Shown one piece after another: positions 16,933 through 25,260 of a stretch of 39,425 nucleotides of DNA. Origin of the DNA: Flavobacteriales bacterium. GTDB lineage: Bacteria; Bacteroidota; Bacteroidia; Flavobacteriales_D; Crocinitomicaceae. A program made the position numbers and the translations under genes. How positions within the stretch are numbered: the first letter of the stretch is position 1; the number at the start of each line of letters is the position of its first letter. Below the pieces are notes generated by a model. It saw nothing but the letters and a program-made list of their open reading frames with translations, was not told the DNA's origin and ran no database searches. The stretch covers positions 1-39,425 of the forward strand of contig CANMTO010000019.1 in assembly GCA_947500755.1 (NCBI GenBank). Reading direction: 5' to 3'.

Positions 16933-17471
16933 AGGGTAGTTCGTTTACCAGTGAATTGTCTTTTTGTAATATCGATTCGGTGATCCACAGGTTCTACCAA
17001 TTTATCTTTTCCGTAAATAAATTCCCCTCGTTCGAATTGGGTAGGAACGAGGCGATCAGTTAAAAAGATGGCTTCTTTTGGACAAGCTTCCTCACACAAA
17101 CCACAAAAAATGCATCGCAGCATATTGATTTCATACATGGAGGCATATTTTTCTTCTCGATACAAATGTTTATCAGCGTTCGTGCGCTCTTCAGAAGTCA
17201 TGGTGATGGCTTCTGCCGGACAAGCCACGGCACATAATCCACAGGCAGTGCAATTTTCTCGACCTTGTTCATCCCTTTTCAGCACATGCATGCCGCGATA
17301 TATGGGTGCGAATTCTCGGGTTTCTTCAGGATATTTAATCGTTTTTCGACGCATTAATATATGCCGAAAGGTAACAAGCATTCCTTTTAAGATTCCGGGC
17401 AGGTAAAGCTTCTCCATGAAGGTCATGGGTTTATCTGAAACTACTACTTTTCTATTGGTAAGACTTTCCAT
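16929..17471 (-). CDS. nuoI: NADH-quinone oxidoreductase subunit I (two 4Fe-4S clusters)
   Basis: This 180-residue peripheral-arm subunit carries clusters N6a and N6b. Two ferredoxin motifs are intact: CTACGLCAVACP (Cys74, 77, 80, 84) and CIFCGLCEEACP (Cys120, 123, 126, 130); the last Cys of each motif serves the opposite cluster, as in bacterial ferredoxins. An amphipathic N-terminal stretch (LPGILKGMLVTFRHILMRRK) would lie along the membrane. The gene begins 9 bases after nuoH and overlaps nuoJ by 4 bases. Confidence 0.96.
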   Translation of the reverse strand: MESLTNRKVVVSDKPMTFMEKLYLPGILKGMLVTFRHILMRRKTIKYPEETREFAPIYRGMHVLKRDEQGRENCTACGLCAVACPAEAITMTSEERTNADKHLYREEKYASMYEINMLRCIFCGLCEEACPKEAIFLTDRLVPTQFERGEFIYGKDKLVEPVDHRIDITKRQFTGKRTTL

Positions 17472-17480
17472 AATATCTAA

Positions 17481-18515
17481 TTAAAACCAATTTTCGTATA
17501 GGGCAACAACAAAACCTGTAACCAGCATATTTACCAAGGCTATCGGTATAAGTACTTTCCATCCAAGGTGCATTAGTTGGTCGAACCTAAATCTCGGTAT
17601 AGTCCAACGTATCCACATAAACACGAAAATCAAAATAAAAATTTTGGTGAAAAATACAGCCACACTCAAGATGGAAAGCAGGTTTGGACTGTCTGTAAAG
17701 TAATCCATTCCCGGGAAATTGTAACCTCCAAAAAACAAGATGGCCATAATGGCGGAAGAAACAAACATCGCCACATACTCCGCGAATAAGAAAAGCCCCA
17801 ACTTCATAGAACTGTATTCGGTGTGGTACCCTCCGATTAATTCGTTTTCACATTCTGGCAAGTCAAAAGGAGCGCGATTCGTTTCTGCGAGCGCACAAAT
17901 AAAGAACACCAAAAAAGCAACCGGCTGATAGAAGATATTCCAATTCATTCCGTGTTGGCTTTCGACAATTGCTCTCAAATCCAAACTTCCAGAAATCATG
18001 ATGATGGTTATTGCAGAAATACCCATTGCCAACTCGTAGGATATCATTTGAGAGGAGGCTCTGATTGCACCGAAGAGGGAGTACTTATTGTTGGAAGCCC
18101 AACCTCCAATCATAATTCCATATACACCGATAGAAATGATACCAAAGGCAAATAATATTCCGATATTAATTTCTGCAACTTGTAGTGAAATTGATCTTCC
18201 AAAAAGTTGTAAATCCGTTCCCCAAGGGATAATCGCGCTCGTAATTAAGGACGTAAACATCGCAATTCCCGGACCTAAAATAAACAACCACTTATCAGCA
18301 TTAGCGGGTGTAAAATCCTCTTTCATAAACATCTTAACCCCATCGGCAATGGGTTGTAAGATCCCAAAAGGACCTGCACGGTCTGGACCTACGCGGTCTT
18401 GAATCCATCCGGCTAATTTGCGTTCAAAATACGTTTGATATGCCGCAATTCCTAAAGAAATCAGAAACAGCAGCACTACCAAGACCAGTTTATCTATCCA
18501 AAAAAATGTTTCCAT
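17481..18515 (-). CDS. nuoH: NADH-quinone oxidoreductase subunit H
   Basis: The 344-residue membrane subunit forms part of the quinone chamber. Diagnostic segments are RKLAGWIQDRVGPDRAGPFG near residue 32 and AETNRAPFDLPECENELIGG near 210, the latter a signature of the ND1/NuoH family, followed by the conserved Glu-rich loop YHTEYSSMKLGLFLFAEY. About eight hydrophobic helices are visible. The ATG overlaps the last base of nuoG, so the two are probably translationally coupled. Confidence 0.96.
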   Translation of the reverse strand: METFFWIDKLVLVVLLFLISLGIAAYQTYFERKLAGWIQDRVGPDRAGPFGILQPIADGVKMFMKEDFTPANADKWLFILGPGIAMFTSLITSAIIPWGTDLQLFGRSISLQVAEINIGILFAFGIISIGVYGIMIGGWASNNKYSLFGAIRASSQMISYELAMGISAITIIMISGSLDLRAIVESQHGMNWNIFYQPVAFLVFFICALAETNRAPFDLPECENELIGGYHTEYSSMKLGLFLFAEYVAMFVSSAIMAILFFGGYNFPGMDYFTDSPNLLSILSVAVFFTKIFILIFVFMWIRWTIPRFRFDQLMHLGWKVLIPIALVNMLVTGFVVALYENWF

Positions 18516-19477
18516 TAGCCTATTCGTTTTACCGGTTTTTCAATACTTGTGGCATATTTTCCTTGTGAGATTACCGAATGGCGATTAATTAAGCGAGGTC
18601 CAGCAATATTCCAATCATTCGCACTTTTATGTTCAAATCTACAATCGTTACACAACCAAGCAGTCTTGCCGTCAATGTCCTCTACTTCGCCGAATTTATC
18701 TTTTCGTGCAGTAACTCGGTAGATGTCATTTCCAAACATCCAAACCACCGCTTTACCGCAACACTTAGAACAGGATCTTTCTGCGTCCATTGGTTTTAAA
18801 AACCACACGCGACTTTTGAATCGGAACGTTCTGTCTGTAAGGGCGCCAACCGGACATACATCAATCATATTTCCAGAAAAGTCGTTTTCAACGGCTTGTT
18901 CTATGAAGGTTGAAATTTCTGCATGTTCTCCGCGATGCATTACACCATGAACCCGATTTTCGGTTAATTGATTCGCAACAAATACACATCGATAACAAAG
19001 GATGCATCGATTCATGTGCAATTTGATTTTATTTCCAATGTCGATAGGGTCAAAGGTTCTGCGCTCTTCTTCATATCGAGTTTTAGCACTTCCATGCTCA
19101 TATCCTAAATCTTGTAAATGGCATTCGCCGGCTTGATCACAAATAGGGCAATCTAAGGGGTGATTTGCAAGGAGAAATTCAACTACGCCACCTCGGTTGT
19201 TGTGCACGCGTTCGCTCGTTTTATTATTGACTACCATCCCGTCTTGTACCGGGGTAGAGCATGAGGCAACTAATTTAGGCATAGGTCTAGGGTCTGCAGT
19301 GGATCCTGCAGCCACTTCTACTAAACACGTTCTACATTTACCGCCCGTTCCAGGAAGTTTACTGTAGTAGCACATGGCAGGTGGAACGGCATCACCACCG
19401 ATTTTACGGGCTGCATTTAAGATGCTTGTACCCGGTTCTACCTCAACTTCTATTCCGTCGATTGTTACTTTTACCAT
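18515..19477 (-). CDS. nuoG: NADH-quinone oxidoreductase subunit G, short form without molybdopterin-type domain
   Basis: The N-terminal iron-sulfur part of NuoG is complete. The 2Fe-2S cluster N1b is held by Cys36, 48, 51 and 73 (GGKCRTCLVE). Cluster N5 uses His106, Cys110, 113 and 119 (HPLDCPICDQAGEC). Cluster N4 uses Cys158, 161, 164 and 208 (CILCYRC and DVCPVGAL). A further set, Cys236/239/240 and Cys276/279, could bind N7 or zinc. The protein stops at 320 residues, whereas E. coli NuoG is about 900: the whole molybdopterin-oxidoreductase-like domain is missing. There is no sign of a broken gene, since nuoH starts on the stop codon. I believe this short form is shared by related Bacteroidota, but cannot verify that here. 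Confidence 0.93.
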   Translation of the reverse strand: MVKVTIDGIEVEVEPGTSILNAARKIGGDAVPPAMCYYSKLPGTGGKCRTCLVEVAAGSTADPRPMPKLVASCSTPVQDGMVVNNKTSERVHNNRGGVVEFLLANHPLDCPICDQAGECHLQDLGYEHGSAKTRYEEERRTFDPIDIGNKIKLHMNRCILCYRCVFVANQLTENRVHGVMHRGEHAEISTFIEQAVENDFSGNMIDVCPVGALTDRTFRFKSRVWFLKPMDAERSCSKCCGKAVVWMFGNDIYRVTARKDKFGEVEDIDGKTAWLCNDCRFEHKSANDWNIAGPRLINRHSVISQGKYATSIEKPVKRIG

Positions 19478-19487
19478 CTTCTATACG

Positions 19488-20831
19488 TTAGGCAACCACC
19501 GGTTGCTGAATTAAACCATAGTTTCTTGTCTGAGCCTCAGAAGGATGCTTAATATGCCATTCGAATTCTTCCCTGAAATGATGAATTGCAGCAGCAACAG
19601 GCCAAGCAGCAGCATCACCTAAGGGACAAATGGTATTTCCTTCAATTTTCTTATTTATGTCAGCGAGTAAGTCGATGTCATGCATGTGGCCTTGTCCGTG
19701 CTCAATCCGAGACAAGACTTTTTCCATCCAACCGGTGCCTTCGCGACATGGAGAACATTGTCCGCATGATTCATGGGCATAGAATCGAGCGAAATTCCAT
19801 GTGTTTCTCACAATGCACTGATCTTCATCGAATATAATAAACCCACCAGACCCAAGCATGGACCCACTTGCAAATCCACCTTCAGCCAAACTTTCATAGG
19901 TCATCAAGCGATCTTCTCCCGTTGCTGTTTTCGTTACCAGAAAATGTGGTAAAATTGGCACAGATGATCCTCCCGGAACACACGCTTTCAATTGTTTTCC
20001 GTTGGCAATACCACGGCAATAATCGTCGCCATAAATGAACTCTTCTACACTTATTCCTAAGTCGATTTCATAAACCCCTGGTCTAGCTAAATTACCGCAG
20101 GCAGAAATTAATTTGGTTCCAGTACTTCTGCCAATACCTATGGCTGCATAGGCATCCCCTCCATCGCGTACAATAGGAACTACAGCAGCAATTGATTCTA
20201 CGTTGTTAACCACGGTCGGACAACCCCATAGTCCTTTTACAGCTGGGAAAGGCGGTTTAATGCGCGGATTTCCTCGTTTTCCTTCGAGTGATTCAAGCAA
20301 TGCAGTTTCTTCTCCACAAATGTAAGCACCACCACCAGGAGTCACCACTAAATCTAAATCGTAGCCGCTTCCCAAAATATTTTTTCCTAAATATCCTTTG
20401 GCATAGGCTTCAGCAATGGCTTTTTCCAGGATGTTCAATACATACATGAATTCACCACGGATATAGATATACGATTGATTAGCACCCAAGGCAAACGAAG
20501 AGAGGATCATACCTTCGATTAATAAATGCGGCAACTTCTCCATCAAATACCGATCTTTAAACGTTCCAGGCTCAGATTCATCGGCATTACACACCAAATA
20601 TCTCGGAACACCTTCTGGTTTAGCGAGAAAAGACCATTTCATGCCTGTAGGGAAACCAGCACCTCCGCGTCCGCGCAACCCTGATTTCTTAACTTCCTCT
20701 ACGACCTCTTCCGGAGACATTTTTTTTACTGCTTTCTGAAGCGCGGCATATCCTCCATTTTTTACATACACCTCAATTCCTTCAATCCCAGGAACTTCCA
20801 CATGTTCTAATAACAATCTTCTGTTTTTCAT
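19488..20831 (-). CDS. nuoF: NADH-quinone oxidoreductase subunit F (NADH- and FMN-binding)
   Basis: This 447-residue subunit oxidises NADH and passes electrons through FMN and cluster N3. Visible motifs are GLRGRGGAGFPTGMKWSF (NADH/FMN binding), VCNADESEPGTFKDR (nucleotide contact), and SCGQCSPCREGTGW with a later Cys in TICPLGDA, supplying the four ligands of N3. Length is normal. It lies between nuoE (11 bases upstream) and nuoG (10 bases downstream). Confidence 0.97.
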   Translation of the reverse strand: MKNRRLLLEHVEVPGIEGIEVYVKNGGYAALQKAVKKMSPEEVVEEVKKSGLRGRGGAGFPTGMKWSFLAKPEGVPRYLVCNADESEPGTFKDRYLMEKLPHLLIEGMILSSFALGANQSYIYIRGEFMYVLNILEKAIAEAYAKGYLGKNILGSGYDLDLVVTPGGGAYICGEETALLESLEGKRGNPRIKPPFPAVKGLWGCPTVVNNVESIAAVVPIVRDGGDAYAAIGIGRSTGTKLISACGNLARPGVYEIDLGISVEEFIYGDDYCRGIANGKQLKACVPGGSSVPILPHFLVTKTATGEDRLMTYESLAEGGFASGSMLGSGGFIIFDEDQCIVRNTWNFARFYAHESCGQCSPCREGTGWMEKVLSRIEHGQGHMHDIDLLADINKKIEGNTICPLGDAAAWPVAAAIHHFREEFEWHIKHPSEAQTRNYGLIQQPVVA

Positions 20832-20842
20832 ATCAATCGGGC

Positions 20843-21373
20843 TTACTGGATTTCACCGTTTCGGTATTGTTCAATTAACGCATCTACTTTTTCAATGGTT
20901 AAATGCTCGTGGTATGTATTACGACATTGCAATAAGGGTCCATATCCGCAACCACCTAAGCATTCTACTGTTTTTAGGGTAAACATGCCGTCTGACGTAG
21001 TTTCTCCAACCTTAATGTTTAGTTTTTTTTCCATGTGTTCAATGAATTGATCACTTCCTACGAGCATGCAAGGTCCGGTTCGGCAAACTTCCAACACGTG
21101 TTTTCCCACCGGTTGTAAATGGAACATGGTGTAAAAGGTAGCTACTTCGTATACTTCAATGGCTTGAATCTTCAAGAACTCCGCAATTTTATTCATTACA
21201 GGAACACTTAACCAAGCATATTCAGCTTGAGCAAGGTGTAAAATTTGGATTATGGCGCTTTTTTCTTTGTCCGCTGGGAATTTATTGACAACCTCATTCA
21301 TCTGTTTTATCAGTGAGTCTGAAAAAACAACAACTTCATTGGGGTCAAATACGGGTTGTGTGGTATGGCTCAT
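20843..21373 (-). CDS. nuoE: NADH-quinone oxidoreductase subunit E (2Fe-2S, thioredoxin-like)
   Basis: The 176-residue subunit binds cluster N1a in a thioredoxin-like fold through Cys97 and Cys102 (CRTGPC) and Cys138 and Cys142 (CLGGCG), which is the standard C-x4-C plus C-x3-C spacing. The helical N-terminal half includes VPVMNKIAEFLKI and VYEVATFYTMF, typical of the family. The ATG at 21373 is 3 bases after the nuoD stop. Confidence 0.97.
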   Translation of the reverse strand: MSHTTQPVFDPNEVVVFSDSLIKQMNEVVNKFPADKEKSAIIQILHLAQAEYAWLSVPVMNKIAEFLKIQAIEVYEVATFYTMFHLQPVGKHVLEVCRTGPCMLVGSDQFIEHMEKKLNIKVGETTSDGMFTLKTVECLGGCGYGPLLQCRNTYHEHLTIEKVDALIEQYRNGEIQ

Positions 21374-21376
21374 ATC

Positions 21377-22609
21377 TTAGGCATCTAATTCGCCAGCAAT
21401 CACATTGATGCTACTTAAGGTAATAACCGCATCGCTAATGTTCGCTCCTGAAATCATCTCAGGGTAGGCTTGATAATAAATAAAACAAGGTCTTCTAAAT
21501 TGTAATCTGTAGGGCGCTCTTCCACCGTCGCTTATTAAGAAATAGCCTAATTCTCCATTACCGCCTTCTACACTGTGATATACTTCTCCAACTGGCACTT
21601 CGCTTTCACCCATCACAATTTTGAAATGATAAATCAAAGCCTCCATGTTGTTGTATACATCCTTTTTATCTGGCAGAAAGAATTCTGGGATATCTGCATG
21701 AAAAGGCCCTTCGGGTAAATTGTTATATGCTTGATGGATAATTCGTAAACTCTGACGGATTTCTTCTTGACGCACCATAAATCGGTCATAGGTGTCGCCA
21801 TTAACACCCACTGGAATGGTGAAATCAAAATCTTCATAGGACGAATACGGATGCATCACTCGAACATCGTAATCCACGCCAGCAGCCCTAAGGTTTGGAC
21901 CAGTAAATCCGTAGGCTAACGCGCGTTCCGCAGAAATGGGACCTGCTCCTCGCGTTCGGTCCATAAAAATACGGTTACGTTCAAGCATACCGTTCCATTC
22001 TTCAAACGCCTTTGGAAAAGTTTTAAGGAATTCTTTTAATTTCTGATGAAATACGGGGGTAAAATCTTTGTCGAACCCACCAATCCTACCGAGGTTGGTG
22101 GTGAGCCGAGCTCCACATATTTCTTCATAAAGTTCGTAAATCTTCTCACGTTCAGAGAATGGGTAAAAGAAACTAGTCAATGCTCCGGTATCTACTCCAA
22201 TGATCGAATCACAAATTAAATGATCGGCAATACGCGCTAATTCCATGATAATGACACGCATGTACTGAACTCGCTTTGGAACCTCAACTTGAAGTAATTT
22301 TTCAACCGTCATGTGCCAACCGAGATTATTGATCGGGGAGGAGCAATAATTTAAACGGTCAGTGATTGGCGTAATTTGATTGTAAGGCCTACGTTCTGCC
22401 AGTTTTTCAAAGGCCCGGTGAATATAACCAACGGTTTGCACCGATGTTAGAATTTTTTCTCCATCAACGGTAAGTATGTTTTGAAAAATACCATGCGTAG
22501 CGGGGTGAGTAGGACCAAAATTTATGGTTGCTATATCGCCATCAATGGTTTCTTTGGAAAGCACTTGGCCATTCGAAAGTTTTATTAGATTATCTGTTTG
22601 TTCCATCAT
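21377..22609 (-). CDS. nuoD: NADH-quinone oxidoreductase subunit D (49-kDa, quinone site)
   Basis: A 410-residue peripheral-arm subunit related to the large subunit of NiFe hydrogenases; it contributes the quinone-binding cavity next to cluster N2. Characteristic segments are NFGPTHPATHGIFQNILTVD near the start and NQITPITDRLNYCSSPINN in the middle. GEVYHSVEGGNGELGYFLIS and RLQFRRPCF are near the end. It is not fused to NuoC, unlike in E. coli. The start could be the first or second Met of MMEQTDNLIK; the first is used. It follows nuoC by 7 bases. Confidence 0.97.
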   Translation of the reverse strand: MMEQTDNLIKLSNGQVLSKETIDGDIATINFGPTHPATHGIFQNILTVDGEKILTSVQTVGYIHRAFEKLAERRPYNQITPITDRLNYCSSPINNLGWHMTVEKLLQVEVPKRVQYMRVIIMELARIADHLICDSIIGVDTGALTSFFYPFSEREKIYELYEEICGARLTTNLGRIGGFDKDFTPVFHQKLKEFLKTFPKAFEEWNGMLERNRIFMDRTRGAGPISAERALAYGFTGPNLRAAGVDYDVRVMHPYSSYEDFDFTIPVGVNGDTYDRFMVRQEEIRQSLRIIHQAYNNLPEGPFHADIPEFFLPDKKDVYNNMEALIYHFKIVMGESEVPVGEVYHSVEGGNGELGYFLISDGGRAPYRLQFRRPCFIYYQAYPEMISGANISDAVITLSSINVIAGELDA

Positions 22610-22616
22610 TCAACAA

Positions 22617-23114
22617 TTAACGTCCAAAAAATCGGTCATCTTTATCCTCGCGTGTCTCATCCTCCAGGTGATATTGCTTTAGCATCGGATGATAATCCAT
22701 CTCATCCATATTTAGTATTCGCGTCATGTTCGGATGTCCTTCGAATTTAACTCCGAAAAAATCGAATGTTTCTCGTTCCTGCCAGTTTGCCCCATCAAAC
22801 AAGGGGGTTAAACTTTTAATGCTTGGATTTTCTTGCGGAAGGTAGGATTTAATGCGAAGGCGAATGGTATTTTTCCAGCTGTGCATGTGATAAACAACAC
22901 ATAGTTCTCTTCCTTTTTCTTCCGGATAATGAACAGCGCCTATCAAGGTTAGAAAGTTAAAGGAAAGTACGGCATCGTTCTTTAAAAATTCAATTACCCC
23001 AAACGCTTCTGCGCTAGAGACCTCAATAACCAGGGTGTCGAAAAGAACTTCTGAAGCGATTAATTTCGATCCAAGATGTTCATGCAACGCGTCGAGAAGC
23101 TCGTTATTTGTCAT
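22617..23114 (-). CDS. nuoC: NADH-quinone oxidoreductase subunit C (30-kDa)
   Basis: A 165-residue peripheral-arm subunit. The family signature is seen in the C-terminal half: SLTPLFDGANWQERETFDFF then GVKFEGHPNMTRILNMD (E-R-E-x-x-D-x-F-G ... G-H-P-x-x-x-R-I-L). The length matches the unfused bacterial form. Its start overlaps the nuoB 3' end by 11 bases. Confidence 0.96.
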   Translation of the reverse strand: MTNNELLDALHEHLGSKLIASEVLFDTLVIEVSSAEAFGVIEFLKNDAVLSFNFLTLIGAVHYPEEKGRELCVVYHMHSWKNTIRLRIKSYLPQENPSIKSLTPLFDGANWQERETFDFFGVKFEGHPNMTRILNMDEMDYHPMLKQYHLEDETREDKDDRFFGR

Positions 23115-23661
23115 GTTCAGAATTCGTTATTTCTATTTCGTAAGTATCCAATAAATGGCGATATTCTTCACTGTACCGTCTACGCATAGGTTCATGTTTA
23201 ACAAGCTTGTGGATGTTAATAATACCGTCAATAATTTGTTCCGGGCGAGGCGGGCATCCGGGAACATAAACGTCTACAGGAATAATTCGATCAATGCCTT
23301 GAAGAACGCTGTAGGTATCAAAAATGCCTCCTGATGAAGCACACGCGCCTACCGAAAGCACCCATTTTGGTTCTGCCATTTGCTCATACACTTTTTGAAG
23401 AACTGGTGCCAATTTCTTGGAAATGGTTCCTGCTACAATCAATAGGTCAGTTTGTCGAGGGGTGAAGCTCATGCGTTCCATTCCAAATCTGGAGAGGTCA
23501 TATGTCGAACCCATGGTGGCCATAAATTCAATGCCACAGCATGAAGTTGCAAACGGAAGTGGCCAAACGGAATTTGATCTCGCTAAGGCAACTGCTTTGT
23601 CTAGGGAAGTGAGTTGATATCCTTCGCCATTAATTACTTCTAAATCTTCTATTTTTCCCAT
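23104..23661 (-). CDS. nuoB: NADH-quinone oxidoreductase subunit B (cluster N2)
   Basis: This 185-residue subunit carries the terminal 4Fe-4S cluster N2, which reduces quinone. The ligands are visible: tandem Cys41-Cys42 in ATSCCGIEFMA, Cys107 in SVGACASSGG and Cys136 in YVPGCPPRPE. Start and stop overlap the neighbouring nuoA (13 bases) and nuoC (11 bases), as expected in a tightly packed operon. Confidence 0.97.
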   Translation of the reverse strand: MGKIEDLEVINGEGYQLTSLDKAVALARSNSVWPLPFATSCCGIEFMATMGSTYDLSRFGMERMSFTPRQTDLLIVAGTISKKLAPVLQKVYEQMAEPKWVLSVGACASSGGIFDTYSVLQGIDRIIPVDVYVPGCPPRPEQIIDGIINIHKLVKHEPMRRRYSEEYRHLLDTYEIEITNSEHDK

Positions 23662-24020
23662 TCTAATGCTCCTTTTTTACGAACGTAAATAAAGCCAACT
23701 AAAAAGAAGGCTACAAACATAACAACAGCTAAAAGCCCTTCAAGTTTGAGTTGGTAAAAATTAACCGCATACGGATAAAAGAAAATCACTTCCACGTCGA
23801 AGAGTACGAAAAGAATTGCGGTCATAAAATACCGGATAGATACGGGGAATCTAGCATTCCCTTGCGCTTCGATTCCGCATTCGAAGTTTTCTTCTTTTCG
23901 TTTTGTTTTTACCCGTGGGGTTAACAAGTGGGTAGCAACAAGGGTGAAAACTACAAAGCCCGCTGCAACAGCAACTTGCATCAGTAGTGGCAGATAATTT
24001 ATATTTGAACTTGTATCCAT
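23649..24020 (-). CDS. nuoA: NADH-quinone oxidoreductase subunit A
   Basis: First gene of the nuo operon; 123 residues with three transmembrane helices. The loop EENFECGIEAQGNARFPVSI followed by RYFMTAILFVLFDVEVIFFY is the conserved NuoA/ND3 signature, including the switch-loop Cys and the acidic residues of the second helix. The ATG at 24020 lies about 23 bases from the expected transcription start of the promoter at 24051-24079. Confidence 0.96.
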   Translation of the reverse strand: MDTSSNINYLPLLMQVAVAAGFVVFTLVATHLLTPRVKTKRKEENFECGIEAQGNARFPVSIRYFMTAILFVLFDVEVIFFYPYAVNFYQLKLEGLLAVVMFVAFFLVGFIYVRKKGALEWEK

Positions 24021-24050
24021 AGTTTTGGATGATTGGTTTTATATCGCGAG

Positions 24051-24079
24051 CAAATTTACCTTTTTCGTTGGATTTGCAA
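24051..24079 (-). promoter_or_regulatory. Promoter of the nuoA-N operon
   Basis: Minus strand TTG (24079-24077), an 18-base spacer, and TAAATTTG (24058-24051) match the Bacteroidota sigma-factor consensus in both boxes. No other comparably good match appears in the 120 bases before nuoA, and no strong promoter was noticed inside the operon. Confidence 0.65.
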
Positions 24080-24146
24080 CACGTTGATCCCAATTAATTG
24101 CACTTTATTTGCCTATTTTTTTGTCGGCTCTAGAATTACGGTCTAC

Positions 24147-24174
24147 AAAAAAAAGGACAGCCGAGCTGTCCTTT
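24147..24174 (-). terminator. Rho-independent terminator of trxB
   Basis: A 10-bp perfect stem (AAAGGACAGC with GCTGTCCTTT) around a 3-base loop, followed on the minus strand by eight T residues. It lies 21 bases beyond the trxB stop codon and separates trxB from the nuo promoter. Confidence 0.85.
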
Positions 24175-24194
24175 ATCAGACCATAAGTTGGGTA

Positions 24195-25136
24195 TTAATG
24201 CTTACTCGCCAGATAGCGTTCTGCATCTAACGCAGCAATGCATCCGGTTCCCGCAGCGGTAATGGCTTGTCGATAGGTTTTATCTGCCGCATCTCCTGCA
24301 ACAAACACCCCGGTAACGTTTGTTTTTGATGTACCAGGTTGTTCATATTTAATATACCCGGTTTCGTCTAGGTGCAGGTAATCTACAAAGATGTCAGTGT
24401 TTGGTTTATGACCAATGGCAACAAAAAATCCAGTACAAGGAATTACAATGCTGGTGCCTGTCACGTTATTTTTCGCTCGAACGCCTGTTACCAACTGACC
24501 ATCGCCCAATACTTCTTCGGTTTCCGTATCGAATAAAATCTCAATATTGGGTGTATTTTTAACACGCTCTGCCATGATTTTTGAGGCCCTAAATTCATCT
24601 TTTCGCACGAGCATGGTAACTTTTGTACACAGTTTAGACAGATAATGTGCTTCTTCACACGCTGAATCTCCTGCACCTACGATAACTGTTTCTTGTCCAC
24701 GATAGAAAAAGCCGTCACACACCGCACATGCCGATACGCCACCACCGGATTGAAGATATTTTTGTTCACTTTCTAGTCCAAGGTATTTTGCGGTGGCTCC
24801 GGTAGCAATAATTATCGTTTGAGCGTGTATTTCGGTGCCGTCATCTGCCCAGCACTTATGGATATCCCCAGAAAAATCAACCTTAGTAATGAATCCAGCG
24901 CGCACATCCGTTTCAAATCGCAGCGCTTGATCGCGCAATTGAACCATCATTTCGGGTCCGCTAATTCCATCGGGATATCCCGGGAAATTTTCTACTTCAT
25001 TCGTCGTGGTTAATTGGCCTCCAGGCTGCAGCCCTTCATACATCACCGGTTTCATGTCCGCACGGGCAGCATATATCGCAGCAGTGTATCCTGCAGGACC
25101 AGAACCGATAATTAAGCATTGTGTTTCTTGTATCAT
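24195..25136 (-). CDS. trxB: Thioredoxin-disulfide reductase
   Basis: This flavoprotein uses NADPH to reduce thioredoxin in the cytoplasm. Motifs, numbered from the start used here, are GSGPAGYTAAIYAARA (FAD site, ~11-26), SACAVCDGFFYRG with redox Cys137 and Cys140, VIVGAGDSACEEA (NADPH site), and near the C-terminus GVFVAGDAADKTYRQAITAA (second FAD site). The open frame reaches 25154 (MKKNNQ), but a -7 box at 25157-25164 would put the RNA start at or inside that codon, so I favour the ATG at 25136 (MIQETQCLIIG), giving 313 residues, the usual size. It is a single-gene unit with its own terminator, divergent from the subtilase. Confidence 0.95.
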   Translation of the reverse strand: MIQETQCLIIGSGPAGYTAAIYAARADMKPVMYEGLQPGGQLTTTNEVENFPGYPDGISGPEMMVQLRDQALRFETDVRAGFITKVDFSGDIHKCWADDGTEIHAQTIIIATGATAKYLGLESEQKYLQSGGGVSACAVCDGFFYRGQETVIVGAGDSACEEAHYLSKLCTKVTMLVRKDEFRASKIMAERVKNTPNIEILFDTETEEVLGDGQLVTGVRAKNNVTGTSIVIPCTGFFVAIGHKPNTDIFVDYLHLDETGYIKYEQPGTSKTNVTGVFVAGDAADKTYRQAITAAGTGCIAALDAERYLASKH

Positions 25137-25156
25137 TTGATTATTTTTTTTCATTG

Positions 25157-25164
25157 CAAAATTA
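25157..25164 (-). promoter_or_regulatory. -7 promoter element of trxB
   Basis: Minus-strand TAATTTTG followed by CA is an exact TAnnTTTG match, 20 bases upstream of the ATG at 25136. A second exact match, TAAATTTG at 25218-25211, could be an alternative with a longer leader. Neither has a clean TTG at the -33 distance. Confidence 0.5.
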
Positions 25165-25221
25165 GAATAATTGTTGGGAATGGCTGATTAAATATCCTTT
25201 ATATCGGTATCAAATTTAGTA

Positions 25222-25236
25222 ATAAGAATTTCTTAT
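25222..25236. promoter_or_regulatory. Palindrome between trxB and subtilase, possible operator
   Basis: ATAAGAA-T-TTCTTAT is a perfect inverted repeat with 7-base arms. It lies between the TAAATTTG box of the minus strand (25211-25218) and overlaps the TATCTTCG box of the plus strand (25234-25241). The placement suits a repressor or activator site, but an AT-rich palindrome can arise by chance. Confidence 0.35.
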
Positions 25237-25241
25237 CTTCG
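25234..25241 (+). promoter_or_regulatory. -7 promoter element of the subtilase gene
   Basis: TATCTTCG differs from TAnnTTTG by one base and lies 19 bases before the ATG at 25261. No TTG is seen at the right distance upstream, where AAATTTAG occurs instead. Confidence 0.4.
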
Positions 25242-25260
25242 CCGACTAAATTACAAACAC

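Noticed and set aside
18515-19477. Frameshift or deletion truncating nuoG
   Set aside because: nuoH starts on the nuoG stop codon, and no molybdopterin-domain sequence is found in any frame around it; the short form looks native.
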